From Peribacillus frigoritolerans (GTDB lineage: Bacteria; Bacillota; Bacilli; Bacillales; Bacillaceae), in contig NZ_SMZY01000003.1 of NCBI RefSeq assembly GCF_004358755.1, forward strand, positions 310,001 through 374,000: DNA of 64,000 bases, given 5' to 3'. The translations under genes were made by a program, and so were the position numbers. Within the stretch, counting starts at the first letter, position 1, and every line of letters starts with the position of its first letter. Below are positions 45,458-52,431 of the stretch, one piece after another. The notes beneath the pieces were generated by a model. That model was not told the DNA's origin, did no database searches, and was given only the letters and a program-made list of their open reading frames with translations.

Positions 45458-46471
45458 ATGTTAAAAAGTAAAACCAAGGAAAAACAGAAGCTGTTTCCAT
45501 TTATGCAGGGAATTTTGCTGACATTTATTTTTGCAGCTGCAGCTTCTTATACAGCAAGCTTCTCCTTATTCTCCATAATCGGACCGCTTATTATCGCCAT
45601 GATGATTGGAATCATGTGGAGAGCTTTTGCCGGTATAAGTGAACCTGTGCTTGCAGGAGCAGGATTTTCAAGTAAAAAGCTATTGCGATTCGGCATTATT
45701 TTGCTCGGAATGAGACTGAATCTATCAGACCTCTATCATGCAGGATTCAATGTATTTATCCTATCCCTGATCGTCATCCTCTTTACCATACCTCTTGTAT
45801 ATGCACTATCCCGCTTTCTCGAAGTGGATAAGAAAATCAGTATCCTCACCGCCTGCGGAACAGCGATTTGCGGTGCCGCAGCAGTTGCAGCAATTGCCCC
45901 TTTAGTCAAAGCGAATGAAGAGGAGACTGCTGTGAGTGCAGGAACTATTGCCATTTTAGGCACGGCCTTTACCCTGCTTTACACCTTTATCTATTCATTT
46001 ATTAATCTAACACCCTATGGTTTCGGTGCTTTTTCGGGAGGAACGCTTCATGAAGTTGCACATGTCGTAGCTGCGGCATCGATCGGAGGAGCCGAAGCAG
46101 AAGATATGGCGATAATCTTAAAACTAACCCGTGTCGCCCTGCTTGTACCTGCTGCTTTAATAGTCGGAATCCTATTTAGAGAAAAAAAGACAGATGACGC
46201 TCCCTCACCCTTGCCAATCCCATGGTTTATTCTTGGATTTCTTTTCGTGAGCGGATTGAATACAGCCGGGATCGCATCAGAGGAAACGGCTGCTTTCATT
46301 GTCTCTTTATCTTACCTATTAATTGGCATGGCCATGGCCGGACTGGGATTGAACGTCAACTTAAAGTCTTTTAAAAAGCTTGGCTCCAAGCCGCTGATTG
46401 CCGGTTTGACAGGGTCGCTGGTGCTGTCTGCAGCGGGGTATGGGTTAGTCCTGTTATTGGGGTTGAATTAA
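45458..46471 (+). CDS. YeiH/UPF0324-family putative sulfate exporter
   Basis: A 337-residue membrane protein with about ten helices. Family landmarks: IGPLIIAMMIGIMWR, LRFGIILLGMRLNLSDL, KKISILTACGTAICGAAAVAAIAPLVKANEEETA, GAFSGGTLHEVAHVVAAASIGG and AMAGLGLNVNLKSF. The name sulfate exporter is a database family label; the transported solute is uncertain. I place the start at ATG 45458 (AGGAAGTGTACATC upstream), three codons inside the longest frame. Single gene with its own terminator. Confidence 0.85.
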   Translation: MLKSKTKEKQKLFPFMQGILLTFIFAAAASYTASFSLFSIIGPLIIAMMIGIMWRAFAGISEPVLAGAGFSSKKLLRFGIILLGMRLNLSDLYHAGFNVFILSLIVILFTIPLVYALSRFLEVDKKISILTACGTAICGAAAVAAIAPLVKANEEETAVSAGTIAILGTAFTLLYTFIYSFINLTPYGFGAFSGGTLHEVAHVVAAASIGGAEAEDMAIILKLTRVALLVPAALIVGILFREKKTDDAPSPLPIPWFILGFLFVSGLNTAGIASEETAAFIVSLSYLLIGMAMAGLGLNVNLKSFKKLGSKPLIAGLTGSLVLSAAGYGLVLLLGLN

Positions 46472-46474
46472 ACA

Positions 46475-46510
46475 AATAAAGCCGGTCATTGCCTAACCGG
46501 CTCTTTATTT
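46475..46510. terminator. Bidirectional terminator between yeiH-like and tlpA-like genes
   Basis: AATAAAGCCGGT / ACCGGCTCTTTATT stem with small mismatches, between two convergent stops. Confidence 0.75.
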
Positions 46511-46984
46511 ACCTATCAACTCTCTTACCCTCTTCTCAAGCAATTCCGCTCCGCCATACCCAGTAAGCACACTCACTATTTCTCCATTCCTGTCTACAAA
46601 AAAAGTGGTCGGCACCGCTGCCACTCTGTACAGGGATGAAGCTTCACCTGCTTGATCAAGCAAAACCGGAAATGAAAATCCATGGTCTTTAGCGAACATA
46701 TACGCTCCTTCCGCGGAATCCTGATTCGTCATGTTCACTGCATAAATCTTCACCTGACCTTTATATTTCTCGGCAAGGTTTACCAAATCAGGTGCTTCCA
46801 TTTTGCACGGGCCGCACCAGGATGCCCAGAAATTCAGGACAATGGGCTGATCGTAAGGCGGTTTTAATTCGTATTCTTTCTGGTTGATATCCGTCAGCTT
46901 AAGTTCAGGTGCTTTTGCTGCAGCAGATTGTTCCAGCGGGATCCAAAAGCAGAGAAGAACAACAAGCAGGATCATTCGCCTCAT
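46505..46984 (-). CDS. Secreted TlpA/ResA-like thiol-disulfide oxidoreductase
   Basis: A 159-residue thioredoxin-fold protein with an N-terminal signal/anchor (MILLVVLLCFWIPLEQSAAA), active site NFWASWCGPCKMEAPDL (about 51-67) and cis-Pro in AAVPTTFFVDRNGEI. Architecture matches extracytoplasmic ResA/StoA-type reductases that reduce disulphides in apocytochromes, spore-coat precursors or Msr enzymes. Start ATG 46984 with AAGGAAGGTGATCTTT upstream. No ccdA or resB/C genes nearby; it could supply electrons to the surface MsrAB in this window, but that is speculation. Confidence 0.87.
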   Translation of the reverse strand: MRRMILLVVLLCFWIPLEQSAAAKAPELKLTDINQKEYELKPPYDQPIVLNFWASWCGPCKMEAPDLVNLAEKYKGQVKIYAVNMTNQDSAEGAYMFAKDHGFSFPVLLDQAGEASSLYRVAAVPTTFFVDRNGEIVSVLTGYGGAELLEKRVRELIGK

Positions 46985-47090
46985 AAAGATCACCTTCCTT
47001 TTTTAATCCTTATCATTCTCCTTGAAGATTGGACATATTCCTGTAAGACGAGCGTACATATGAATTAAGAAGTTTTGAAAGGAGCGGCTG

Positions 47091-47417
47091 GTGTTGCTGT
47101 CTAAAACAAGTTCAAAAATCTTCACCCTCTTTTTCCTCGTTCTCCTGATTGGAACGATGGCCTATTTAGATTCATTTCAGGCAAGAAATAGCGAGATTGG
47201 GTCCTTTCCTGTCGCTGCTGAAGAAGAAGAAGCGACCTCGGCAAAGGAACAGCAGCTTTTTACAGTGTTAGAGGAAAAGAAAATCGCTTCAGAAGTGAAA
47301 GATGGATATCGGGTGGAAACGTATCAGGAGTTTGAAGTCCTTAAAGATGAAGATGGAAAAACAGTTGACGTGAAGCCGACAGAGAACTACAGTTATATAA
47401 AATACAAAGTTGAATAA
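47091..47417 (+). CDS. Hypothetical membrane-anchored small protein
   Basis: A 108-residue protein that I do not recognise. GTG start with GAAAGGAGCGGCTG upstream. An N-terminal helix (about 9-25) followed by an acidic extracytoplasmic region (EEEEATSAKEQQ) and a short domain rich in Lys/Glu/Tyr (VETYQEFEVLKDEDGKTVD) suggests a membrane-anchored or exported protein. Single gene with a strong terminator. Confidence 0.65.
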   Translation: MLLSKTSSKIFTLFFLVLLIGTMAYLDSFQARNSEIGSFPVAAEEEEATSAKEQQLFTVLEEKKIASEVKDGYRVETYQEFEVLKDEDGKTVDVKPTENYSYIKYKVE

Positions 47418-47424
47418 AATGTCA

Positions 47425-47459
47425 AAAAGCTGATCTTCAGAAAGATCAGCTTTTTATTT
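47425..47459. terminator. Bidirectional terminator at convergent ends
   Basis: AAAAAGCTGATCT-tcagaa-AGATCAGCTTTTT is a perfect thirteen-base-pair stem, flanked by T and A tracts, overlapping the immA stop. Confidence 0.93.
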
Positions 47460-48224
47460 CGAAAGCATAATATATCCTTTGTTATACAGCTTTCCGGTCT
47501 TCTGAAATTTAGAAGGATAGGTTTCCACCAGATATTCTCCCTGCAATGGGCCAAGACTCAATTGCATCCTTTTCTCAAATGGCGCATTTTGATAAAAAGA
47601 ATCCCCCAGCTGCCGTTCTTTTCCGATTGAAAGTCCTTTAGGCACGAAGATGTCCCAATCTGATAGAGGAATCACACCTGAAATCGCCAAGTCTCTGCGA
47701 CCGGCAGCATGAAAATCTGTCACCATTAAAATGGTCCGGTTTTGATTTGCGGCACAACCTGCAAATTTGACCGCAACGGCTTCTAATGAAGCATGAAAGG
47801 ACTTTGCGAGAGGCTTAAAAGAGGACAATTTCTCGCCATGCTGATTCATCAGCCGCTTAAATTCTGCTGTTGGAAGCAAGAGCTCAGATGCCACTTCATC
47901 ACAAAGCCTCTCAATTTCATCCTGCACACTTTCTTTTTTTCTGTACTGAATATGATCAAACTCATCCATCAGCGTATGTGCGATTTCATGGGCAATCGTG
48001 AAATTCTGCCTCCTCGGCGGATCAAAAATATTCACGTGCGCAGTTATTTTCCCGTCCTGAATGACAAGCTGGCCGGATTGATCGTTCTCCATATATTTTT
48101 CCCGAACCATGATCCCTGCTAGCGAAGCAAGCATTCTCATATTGACAGGAAATGACCCGCCAATACTAAAATAATCGTCCATTAGCTGTCGTGCCCTCAA
48201 CAGCGCTTTTTCTCTGGAATTCAT
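47454..48224 (-). CDS. ImmA/IrrE-family metallopeptidase
   Basis: A 256-residue zinc metalloprotease-like protein. HEIAH at 79-83 (IAHEIAHTLMDEFDH) and a downstream Glu in CDEVASELLLP supply the metal ligands, as in ImmA and IrrE. A C-terminal region of about 120 residues (DWDIFVPKGLSIGKERQLGD...) is of unknown fold and may sense a signal. Start ATG 48224, one base after the stop of the XRE gene; the longest open frame would run through that gene and is rejected. ImmA-type proteases cut their partner XRE repressor to derepress target genes; here the partner is the gene just upstream, so the same logic is expected. Confidence 0.88.
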   Translation of the reverse strand: MNSREKALLRARQLMDDYFSIGGSFPVNMRMLASLAGIMVREKYMENDQSGQLVIQDGKITAHVNIFDPPRRQNFTIAHEIAHTLMDEFDHIQYRKKESVQDEIERLCDEVASELLLPTAEFKRLMNQHGEKLSSFKPLAKSFHASLEAVAVKFAGCAANQNRTILMVTDFHAAGRRDLAISGVIPLSDWDIFVPKGLSIGKERQLGDSFYQNAPFEKRMQLSLGPLQGEYLVETYPSKFQKTGKLYNKGYIMLSK

Positions 48225-48225
48225 T

Positions 48226-48606
48226 CTATTCGCTCTCGATTGAGGTTTTAATTGCCAGGAATATTTTTTCCCATTCATCTTCAGTGGATGGCTGTTTCCC
48301 TCTATATTTAATGTTAGCAAGCATCTGAATCTGTTCATCGTGAAGCCCGTTCTTCTCTGCAAAAGCAAGCAAAATTGCAGGTACATCCTCCTGCCGGTTG
48401 AGAGCGACTTCTTTTCCCATCAGCTGACCCATAGTTACTTCAAGCGCGATAGCAAGCTGATAAAGCTTTTCCGCGGAAATTTGTTTGTTTGGGGTATTCT
48501 CAATTTGTGAAAGATAAGGTTTAGAGACTCCAGATTCACTAGAGAGTTTTGCTAGTGTCCAGCCCTTTTTCAGCCTAAACTCTTTTACATATTTTCCAAT
48601 ATTCAA
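48226..48606 (-). CDS. XRE-family repressor (ImmR-like)
   Basis: A 126-residue regulator. TTG start with AGGAGGAGGAGTTTCG upstream; the longest frame would extend 30 codons across the operator region and is rejected. HTH_3 domain at about 4-62 with WTLAKLSSESGVSKPYLSQI as the core. The C-terminal about 60 residues (VPAILLAFAEKNGLHDEQIQ...STEDEWEKIFLAIK) resemble the helical domain of SinR/ImmR-type repressors that is cut by ImmA-like proteases. It is coupled to the metallopeptidase gene (one-base gap). Two copies of a 16-base palindrome between this gene and the divergent BtrH-like gene are its likely operators. Confidence 0.87.
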   Translation of the reverse strand: MNIGKYVKEFRLKKGWTLAKLSSESGVSKPYLSQIENTPNKQISAEKLYQLAIALEVTMGQLMGKEVALNRQEDVPAILLAFAEKNGLHDEQIQMLANIKYRGKQPSTEDEWEKIFLAIKTSIESE

Positions 48607-48643
48607 CGAAACTCCTCCTCCTGCACTAAATATAATAAATTTT

Positions 48644-48659
48644 GTTTGCAATAGCAAAC
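48644..48659. promoter_or_regulatory. Operator copy 1 of the XRE/ImmA locus
   Basis: GTTTGCAATAGCAAAC, with perfect GTTTGC/GCAAAC arms and AATA between. Lies 38 bases upstream of the XRE gene start. An identical copy is at 48683-48698. Confidence 0.8.
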
Positions 48660-48682
48660 TCATGTTGATATAGTAAAAGAAA

Positions 48683-48698
48683 GTTTGCAATAGCAAAC
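48683..48698. promoter_or_regulatory. Operator copy 2 of the XRE/ImmA locus
   Basis: Exact second copy of GTTTGCAATAGCAAAC, centred 39 bases from copy 1 (nearly four helical turns) and ending 17 bases before the start of the divergent BtrH-like gene. A repressor bound here would block its transcript. Confidence 0.8.
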
Positions 48699-48715
48699 AC
48701 TCCGGAGGTACAGAT

Positions 48716-49918
48716 ATGGGATTTCATTCAGATACAAGTGCTCTTTTCAATCTGCTGAAGCATCACTCAAAAAAGCCTTTACCGGATTATCTGACAGAGG
48801 AAATGCTGCTCGGAATCGGCGGAGGTGCCGGTTACGGATACTTTACTTTCTTTTATGAAAAAGAAGATTTTTCGAGCTTCTATTTAGGAACCCGCGCGTT
48901 ATGGGAAAGCAGTGAACTGTTTATTTCCGGCGCATTAAAAGCATTAGGTTTTCAGCCTGCTGTTCAGCAGACAAAAGACCGCAAAGCTGCTTTTGAAAAA
49001 TTAAACAAACAGGTTTCAGGCGGAAATCCAGTCATTGTTGCAATAAACGAAGATATTTTCCGAAAAAAAAGCATTTCTCCAAATGGCTATCAGATCTACG
49101 GTCTTGTGGCAAATATCAACAAAGAGACAGGAATCGTTAAAATGGTTCTTCAAAAGGACATACCTATTGAAATTTCCATTGAAGATCTTATCCTGGGGCG
49201 CGATCATCTGGCAACAAGGAAAATCATTAATCAATCGATTTTCTTGAAGGAACCGGGTGATCAAGACCTTTCGTTTAAAAAAATCATGGCTGCTGCAAGA
49301 ACAGGCATCGAAACAGGGATAAACAGCGCAAATAACCCGAGAATGAGCAATTTCGGCATTACCGCTTTGGACAGATGGAAGACAAGCCTGACCACTTCAA
49401 ACAAGCAAAGCTTCGGTAAAATCTTTTATAATACCAGTCATCTCATAAATGCCCTTTACTATACGTATTATTGGATTGTGGAAAATACGGATGGCTATGC
49501 ACTCCGCCGCTCCTATTCAACATTCTTGAATACGGTCGGAGAGATCATTCAAGAACCTCTGCTTCTAGAAGCCGGCGGGCTATATGAAAAATCGGGATTG
49601 ATATGGAGACAGATTGCCGAAGATTCCTTAAACAGTGAATACGATGAATTCCGTTTAATGAAAGAAAAATTTCAAGAACTGAATAAGTTTTATCATAGTG
49701 AAGACTTCAGGTTGAAAGAATATAAACAAATGAACGCGGACCTGCTTGAGCTGAAAGCAGAAGCTAGCGAGCAGCTGCAGTTTAATGATGCTGACCGCAA
49801 GGAATTGTTTACGCATCTGGCCGGATTGATCAGCCAGATTCAAACATTGGAAAAAGAAGCATTTATTAAACTCGAAGAAGCTCTTCATTCAAAGAAATGG
49901 GAGGATTATCTATCTTGA
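48716..49918 (+). CDS. BtrH-like protein with Ser at the expected Cys position
   Basis: A 400-residue cytosolic protein. The N-terminus MGFHSDTSALFNLLKHH, followed by SEEM-like LTEEMLLGIGGGAGYGYFTF (26-45) and later PVIVAINEDIF, matches the BtrH_N (butirosin biosynthesis H, papain-like fold) domain; the middle (SNFGITALDRWKTSL) resembles the accompanying DUF4872 domain; a helical C-terminus (about 290-398) follows. In family members I recall a Cys directly after the N-terminal His; here it is Ser5, so thiol chemistry may be lost or altered. Start ATG after GGAGGTACAGAT. It overlaps the SRPBCC gene (TTGA) and is divergent from the XRE/ImmA pair with two shared operators. The substrate is unknown. 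Confidence 0.7.
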   Translation: MGFHSDTSALFNLLKHHSKKPLPDYLTEEMLLGIGGGAGYGYFTFFYEKEDFSSFYLGTRALWESSELFISGALKALGFQPAVQQTKDRKAAFEKLNKQVSGGNPVIVAINEDIFRKKSISPNGYQIYGLVANINKETGIVKMVLQKDIPIEISIEDLILGRDHLATRKIINQSIFLKEPGDQDLSFKKIMAAARTGIETGINSANNPRMSNFGITALDRWKTSLTTSNKQSFGKIFYNTSHLINALYYTYYWIVENTDGYALRRSYSTFLNTVGEIIQEPLLLEAGGLYEKSGLIWRQIAEDSLNSEYDEFRLMKEKFQELNKFYHSEDFRLKEYKQMNADLLELKAEASEQLQFNDADRKELFTHLAGLISQIQTLEKEAFIKLEEALHSKKWEDYLS

Positions 49919-50355
49919 AGCATACAGTCATTATTAAAGCACCAGCCCGCTTCGTCTTTGAACAACTATCCACTCCATCCGCACGCGAAACGTGGACAAA
50001 GGTGATTGAAAGCATTCGATATGAACAGCCTTCAGAAGAAAAAGCGGAGGGTGCATCCTTTATCCAGATTCAAAAAGAAGGTGCGATGAGAACTTCTTTT
50101 CATGGGAAAAACGTTGCAGTGTTTGAACCGGAAACTTATTCGTATTCCTTGGAAAGCAAGGCATTTAAAATGGTGATCTCCTATCACCTTGAAGATTTGC
50201 AGGGTGAAACAAAGGTTACACAGACCTATGAGGTGATCTATTTATCGACATTCGCAAAAATCATGGGCAAGCTTTCAAGCAAACTGACCGAAAAATTAGC
50301 GCAGGCGCTGCTGCAGCAATTAAAAAGATATTGTGAAGATGCTTTAACAAAATAA
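49915..50355 (+). CDS. SRPBCC-family (START-like) ligand-binding protein
   Basis: A 146-residue protein starting with TTG, whose T-T-G overlaps the upstream stop (TTGA); GGGAGG lies ten bases upstream. The N-terminus HTVIIKAPARFVFEQLSTPS is typical of the polyketide cyclase/START-like helix-grip fold, with a long C-terminal helix (TEKLAQALLQQLKRYCEDAL). Such proteins bind small hydrophobic ligands or act as cyclases/dehydratases. It is the second gene of the operon with the BtrH-like protein, so the two may act on one ligand. No catalytic residues can be assigned. Confidence 0.75.
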   Translation: MKHTVIIKAPARFVFEQLSTPSARETWTKVIESIRYEQPSEEKAEGASFIQIQKEGAMRTSFHGKNVAVFEPETYSYSLESKAFKMVISYHLEDLQGETKVTQTYEVIYLSTFAKIMGKLSSKLTEKLAQALLQQLKRYCEDALTK

Positions 50356-50417
50356 TAAAGAAGCTGGTGCAGGTGCATCAGCTTCTTTATTAAGAGATAA
50401 GAAAGTATAAAATTTTG

Positions 50418-50549
50418 CGCTTCGATGACGAGCGGAATCGCTCAGGCTCCTCGGCCAGAACGGCTCCGAAAGTATTGGCAAAATGCGCCTTTTCTGTCGG
50501 AGCCTTACCTGTCACGCCTGCGCTAAACGGGCGATTCCGCTTTTCTTAT
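50418..50549 (+). repeat. Dispersed intergenic repeat, copy 3
   Basis: Shares CTCCTCGG, CAGAACGG and the terminal CCGCTTTTCTTA with copies at 40533 and 41524, with a CTCCGA...TCGGAG internal hairpin. It fills the gap between two convergent genes, and its terminal TTA is the complement of the sugar permease stop codon TAA. Confidence 0.65.
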
Positions 50550-51373
50550 TTACCGCCTGTAAATGAAATTCCCTTAATGAAATAGCGATTAAAGAATGCA
50601 TAAATCAATAGAACCGGCAGCGTAAACACCATGGATGCTGCCATAATATAGTTCCAGTAGCTGACGAACTGACCTTTAAAGGTATTCAGCCCAAGAGGGA
50701 GTGTAAACATTTCAATATCTGTCATCACAATCAGCGGTCTCATGAAATCGTTCCAGAAGCCCATAAATACGAAGATTGACTGTGCAGCAAGAGCCGGTTT
50801 TGCAAGCGGCAGAACAATTTTAAAGAACGTGCCAAGCCTGCTGAGACCATCCATTTCGGCCGCTTCTTCCAATTCTTTTGGAAAGTTGATAAAGAACTGC
50901 CGCATCATGAAAATAAACGTTGCGTTAATCATAGCCGGAACAATCATGCCCTGATACGAATTCAGCCAGCCAAACTCCTTTAAAATCAAGTAGTTTGGAA
51001 TCATCGTAACCTGTGCCGGAATCATCAGTACAGCAAGAATCGTAATGAACAGCGCTTTTTTTCCGGGAAAGCTGAGTCTTGCAAGAGCATATCCTGCCAT
51101 AGAATTGAACAATAAATTTAAAATGGTTCCAATGACGGCAATTAATATACTATTAAACATCCATCTTGGGAAAAGCTCCTGCTCTATGAAAATCTGCTTA
51201 TAGTTATCAAACGTAAAGTTTTTAGGAATAAAGCTAAGCGTGCCGCTGACTATTTCCTGCAGCGTTTTAAACGAAGAGGAAAGAGCCCATAAAAACGGCA
51301 CAAGTGTCGTAACAGCATAGAGTACTAGAATCGCGTATACAATCGCTTTTCCAATTCCAAATTTCTTTTTCAT
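50546..51373 (-). CDS. Carbohydrate ABC transporter permease (MalG-type)
   Basis: A 275-residue inner-membrane permease with six helices. The coupling loop EAAEMDGLSRLGTFFKIVLPLAKPA carries the EAA motif of sugar importers. Last gene of the operon lacI - debranching enzyme - binding protein - MalF-type - MalG-type. No ATPase gene is present; in Bacillus such importers usually share the MsmX ATPase, so it is expected elsewhere. Start 15 bases after the MalF-type stop, with GGAGGATGGAAAG upstream. Its TAA stop is part of the dispersed repeat downstream. Confidence 0.9.
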   Translation of the reverse strand: MKKKFGIGKAIVYAILVLYAVTTLVPFLWALSSSFKTLQEIVSGTLSFIPKNFTFDNYKQIFIEQELFPRWMFNSILIAVIGTILNLLFNSMAGYALARLSFPGKKALFITILAVLMIPAQVTMIPNYLILKEFGWLNSYQGMIVPAMINATFIFMMRQFFINFPKELEEAAEMDGLSRLGTFFKIVLPLAKPALAAQSIFVFMGFWNDFMRPLIVMTDIEMFTLPLGLNTFKGQFVSYWNYIMAASMVFTLPVLLIYAFFNRYFIKGISFTGGK

Positions 51374-51388
51374 CTTTCCATCCTCCTT

Positions 51389-52288
51389 TTAGTAAAGTGA
51401 CTCTTCTTTTGAAAATTTCCGCTGCAGCAATGTCGCCACAAGAATCACAATCGCAAGCAGCAGAACAAGAGCCGCTGCGTATCCCATCGTTCCGAGATTT
51501 TTAAACGCATACTGATAGACTAAAAGAACAACGGTTAAGGTTGAATTATCCGGTCCCCCTGATCCCGCTGAGAAAATGTAGGACTGATCAAAAAGCTGGA
51601 ATGTTCCGATTAAGCCCATAATCGCGACAAATGATGTGACCGGGCGTAAGTGCGGTACTGTAATTTTCAAGAATTTCTGAACGGTACTGGCCCCGTCAAG
51701 CTCCGCTGCTTCGTAAAGGGAGTCCGGAATATCCTGCAGAGCAGCTAAATAAATAACCATGAAAAACGGTGCTGTTGACCAAATATTCATAATCATAATC
51801 GCATTAAGCGCGATATTCGGGTCTCCAAGGAAGTTATAAGTCGGCAGGCCGAGTGTGTCTAATACGTTGTTGATTAATCCATTTTTGTTATACATCCACA
51901 TAAAAATCAGGGTTAATACAGCAGACGATGTCAGGGTAGGAAGAAAGTACACAATTCTGAAGAATGTTTGACCCTTCATTCCTGCATTTAATGTTGCCGC
52001 AAGGATCAGCGCGAGAATCGTCTGACACGGAACAACAATCACCACATATTTAAATGTGTTCCACAAAGCGATCTGCGCCCTGGTGTCGTCAAGGATTCTC
52101 GTAAAGTTATCGAAAGCCACAAAATCATAGCTTGCCGTTCCCAGCAGCTGCACCTTATGAAACGAGAGAAAGACAATATAAAAAATGGGACCAATGATAA
52201 ATAATAGTAAGACAAACAATGCAGGCGACATGAAAAAGTAGCCTTGTCCAGCCTCTCTTAATGTTCGTTTGGAAAATAGATTTTTCAT
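51389..52288 (-). CDS. Carbohydrate ABC transporter permease (MalF-type)
   Basis: A 299-residue permease with six helices; EAAELDGASTVQKFLKITVPHLRPV is the EAA coupling loop. It pairs with the MalG-type permease downstream. The start is uncertain: ATG 52288 (MKNLFSKRTL) is favoured because homologues usually begin with such a basic segment, but the frame is open 13 codons further upstream, and GTGGGGGGC is unusually far (13 bases) from the ATG. Expression relative to the binding protein is probably reduced by two hairpins in the preceding gap. Confidence 0.88.
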   Translation of the reverse strand: MKNLFSKRTLREAGQGYFFMSPALFVLLLFIIGPIFYIVFLSFHKVQLLGTASYDFVAFDNFTRILDDTRAQIALWNTFKYVVIVVPCQTILALILAATLNAGMKGQTFFRIVYFLPTLTSSAVLTLIFMWMYNKNGLINNVLDTLGLPTYNFLGDPNIALNAIMIMNIWSTAPFFMVIYLAALQDIPDSLYEAAELDGASTVQKFLKITVPHLRPVTSFVAIMGLIGTFQLFDQSYIFSAGSGGPDNSTLTVVLLVYQYAFKNLGTMGYAAALVLLLAIVILVATLLQRKFSKEESLY

Positions 52289-52331
52289 TTTGCTATCCAA
52301 GCCCCCCACTTTAAGTAAATCCTGCACAAAC

Positions 52332-52368
52332 TCTTTCTGACGAAGTAAAAAGGACTTCGTCAGAAAGA
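52332..52368. repeat. Long intercistronic hairpin between binding protein and permease genes
   Basis: TCTTTCTGACGAAGT-aaaaagg-ACTTCGTCAGAAAGA is a perfect fifteen-base-pair stem; an outer CTGCAC/GTGCAG pair (52322-52327, 52373-52378) can extend it. Such structures in sugar ABC operons often shield the binding-protein message from 3' decay. Confidence 0.75.
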
Positions 52369-52388
52369 ACCAGTGCAGATTTTAAAGA

Positions 52389-52418
52389 AGAAAAGGGAAA
52401 CAAGCATTTCCCTTTTCT
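52389..52418 (-). terminator. Attenuator-like hairpin after the solute-binding protein gene
   Basis: AGAAAAGGGAAA-caagca-TTTCCCTTTTCT is a perfect twelve-base-pair stem; on the minus strand it is followed by TCTTTAAAA. It lies right after the binding-protein stop, so partial termination would favour the binding protein over the permeases. Confidence 0.7.
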
Positions 52419-52431
52419 CAGCCACCTTTTC

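Noticed and set aside
48226-50355. XRE/ImmA pair as part of an integrative element
   Set aside because: No integrase, relaxase, att-like direct repeat or phage gene is found nearby; the flanks are ordinary chromosomal genes.
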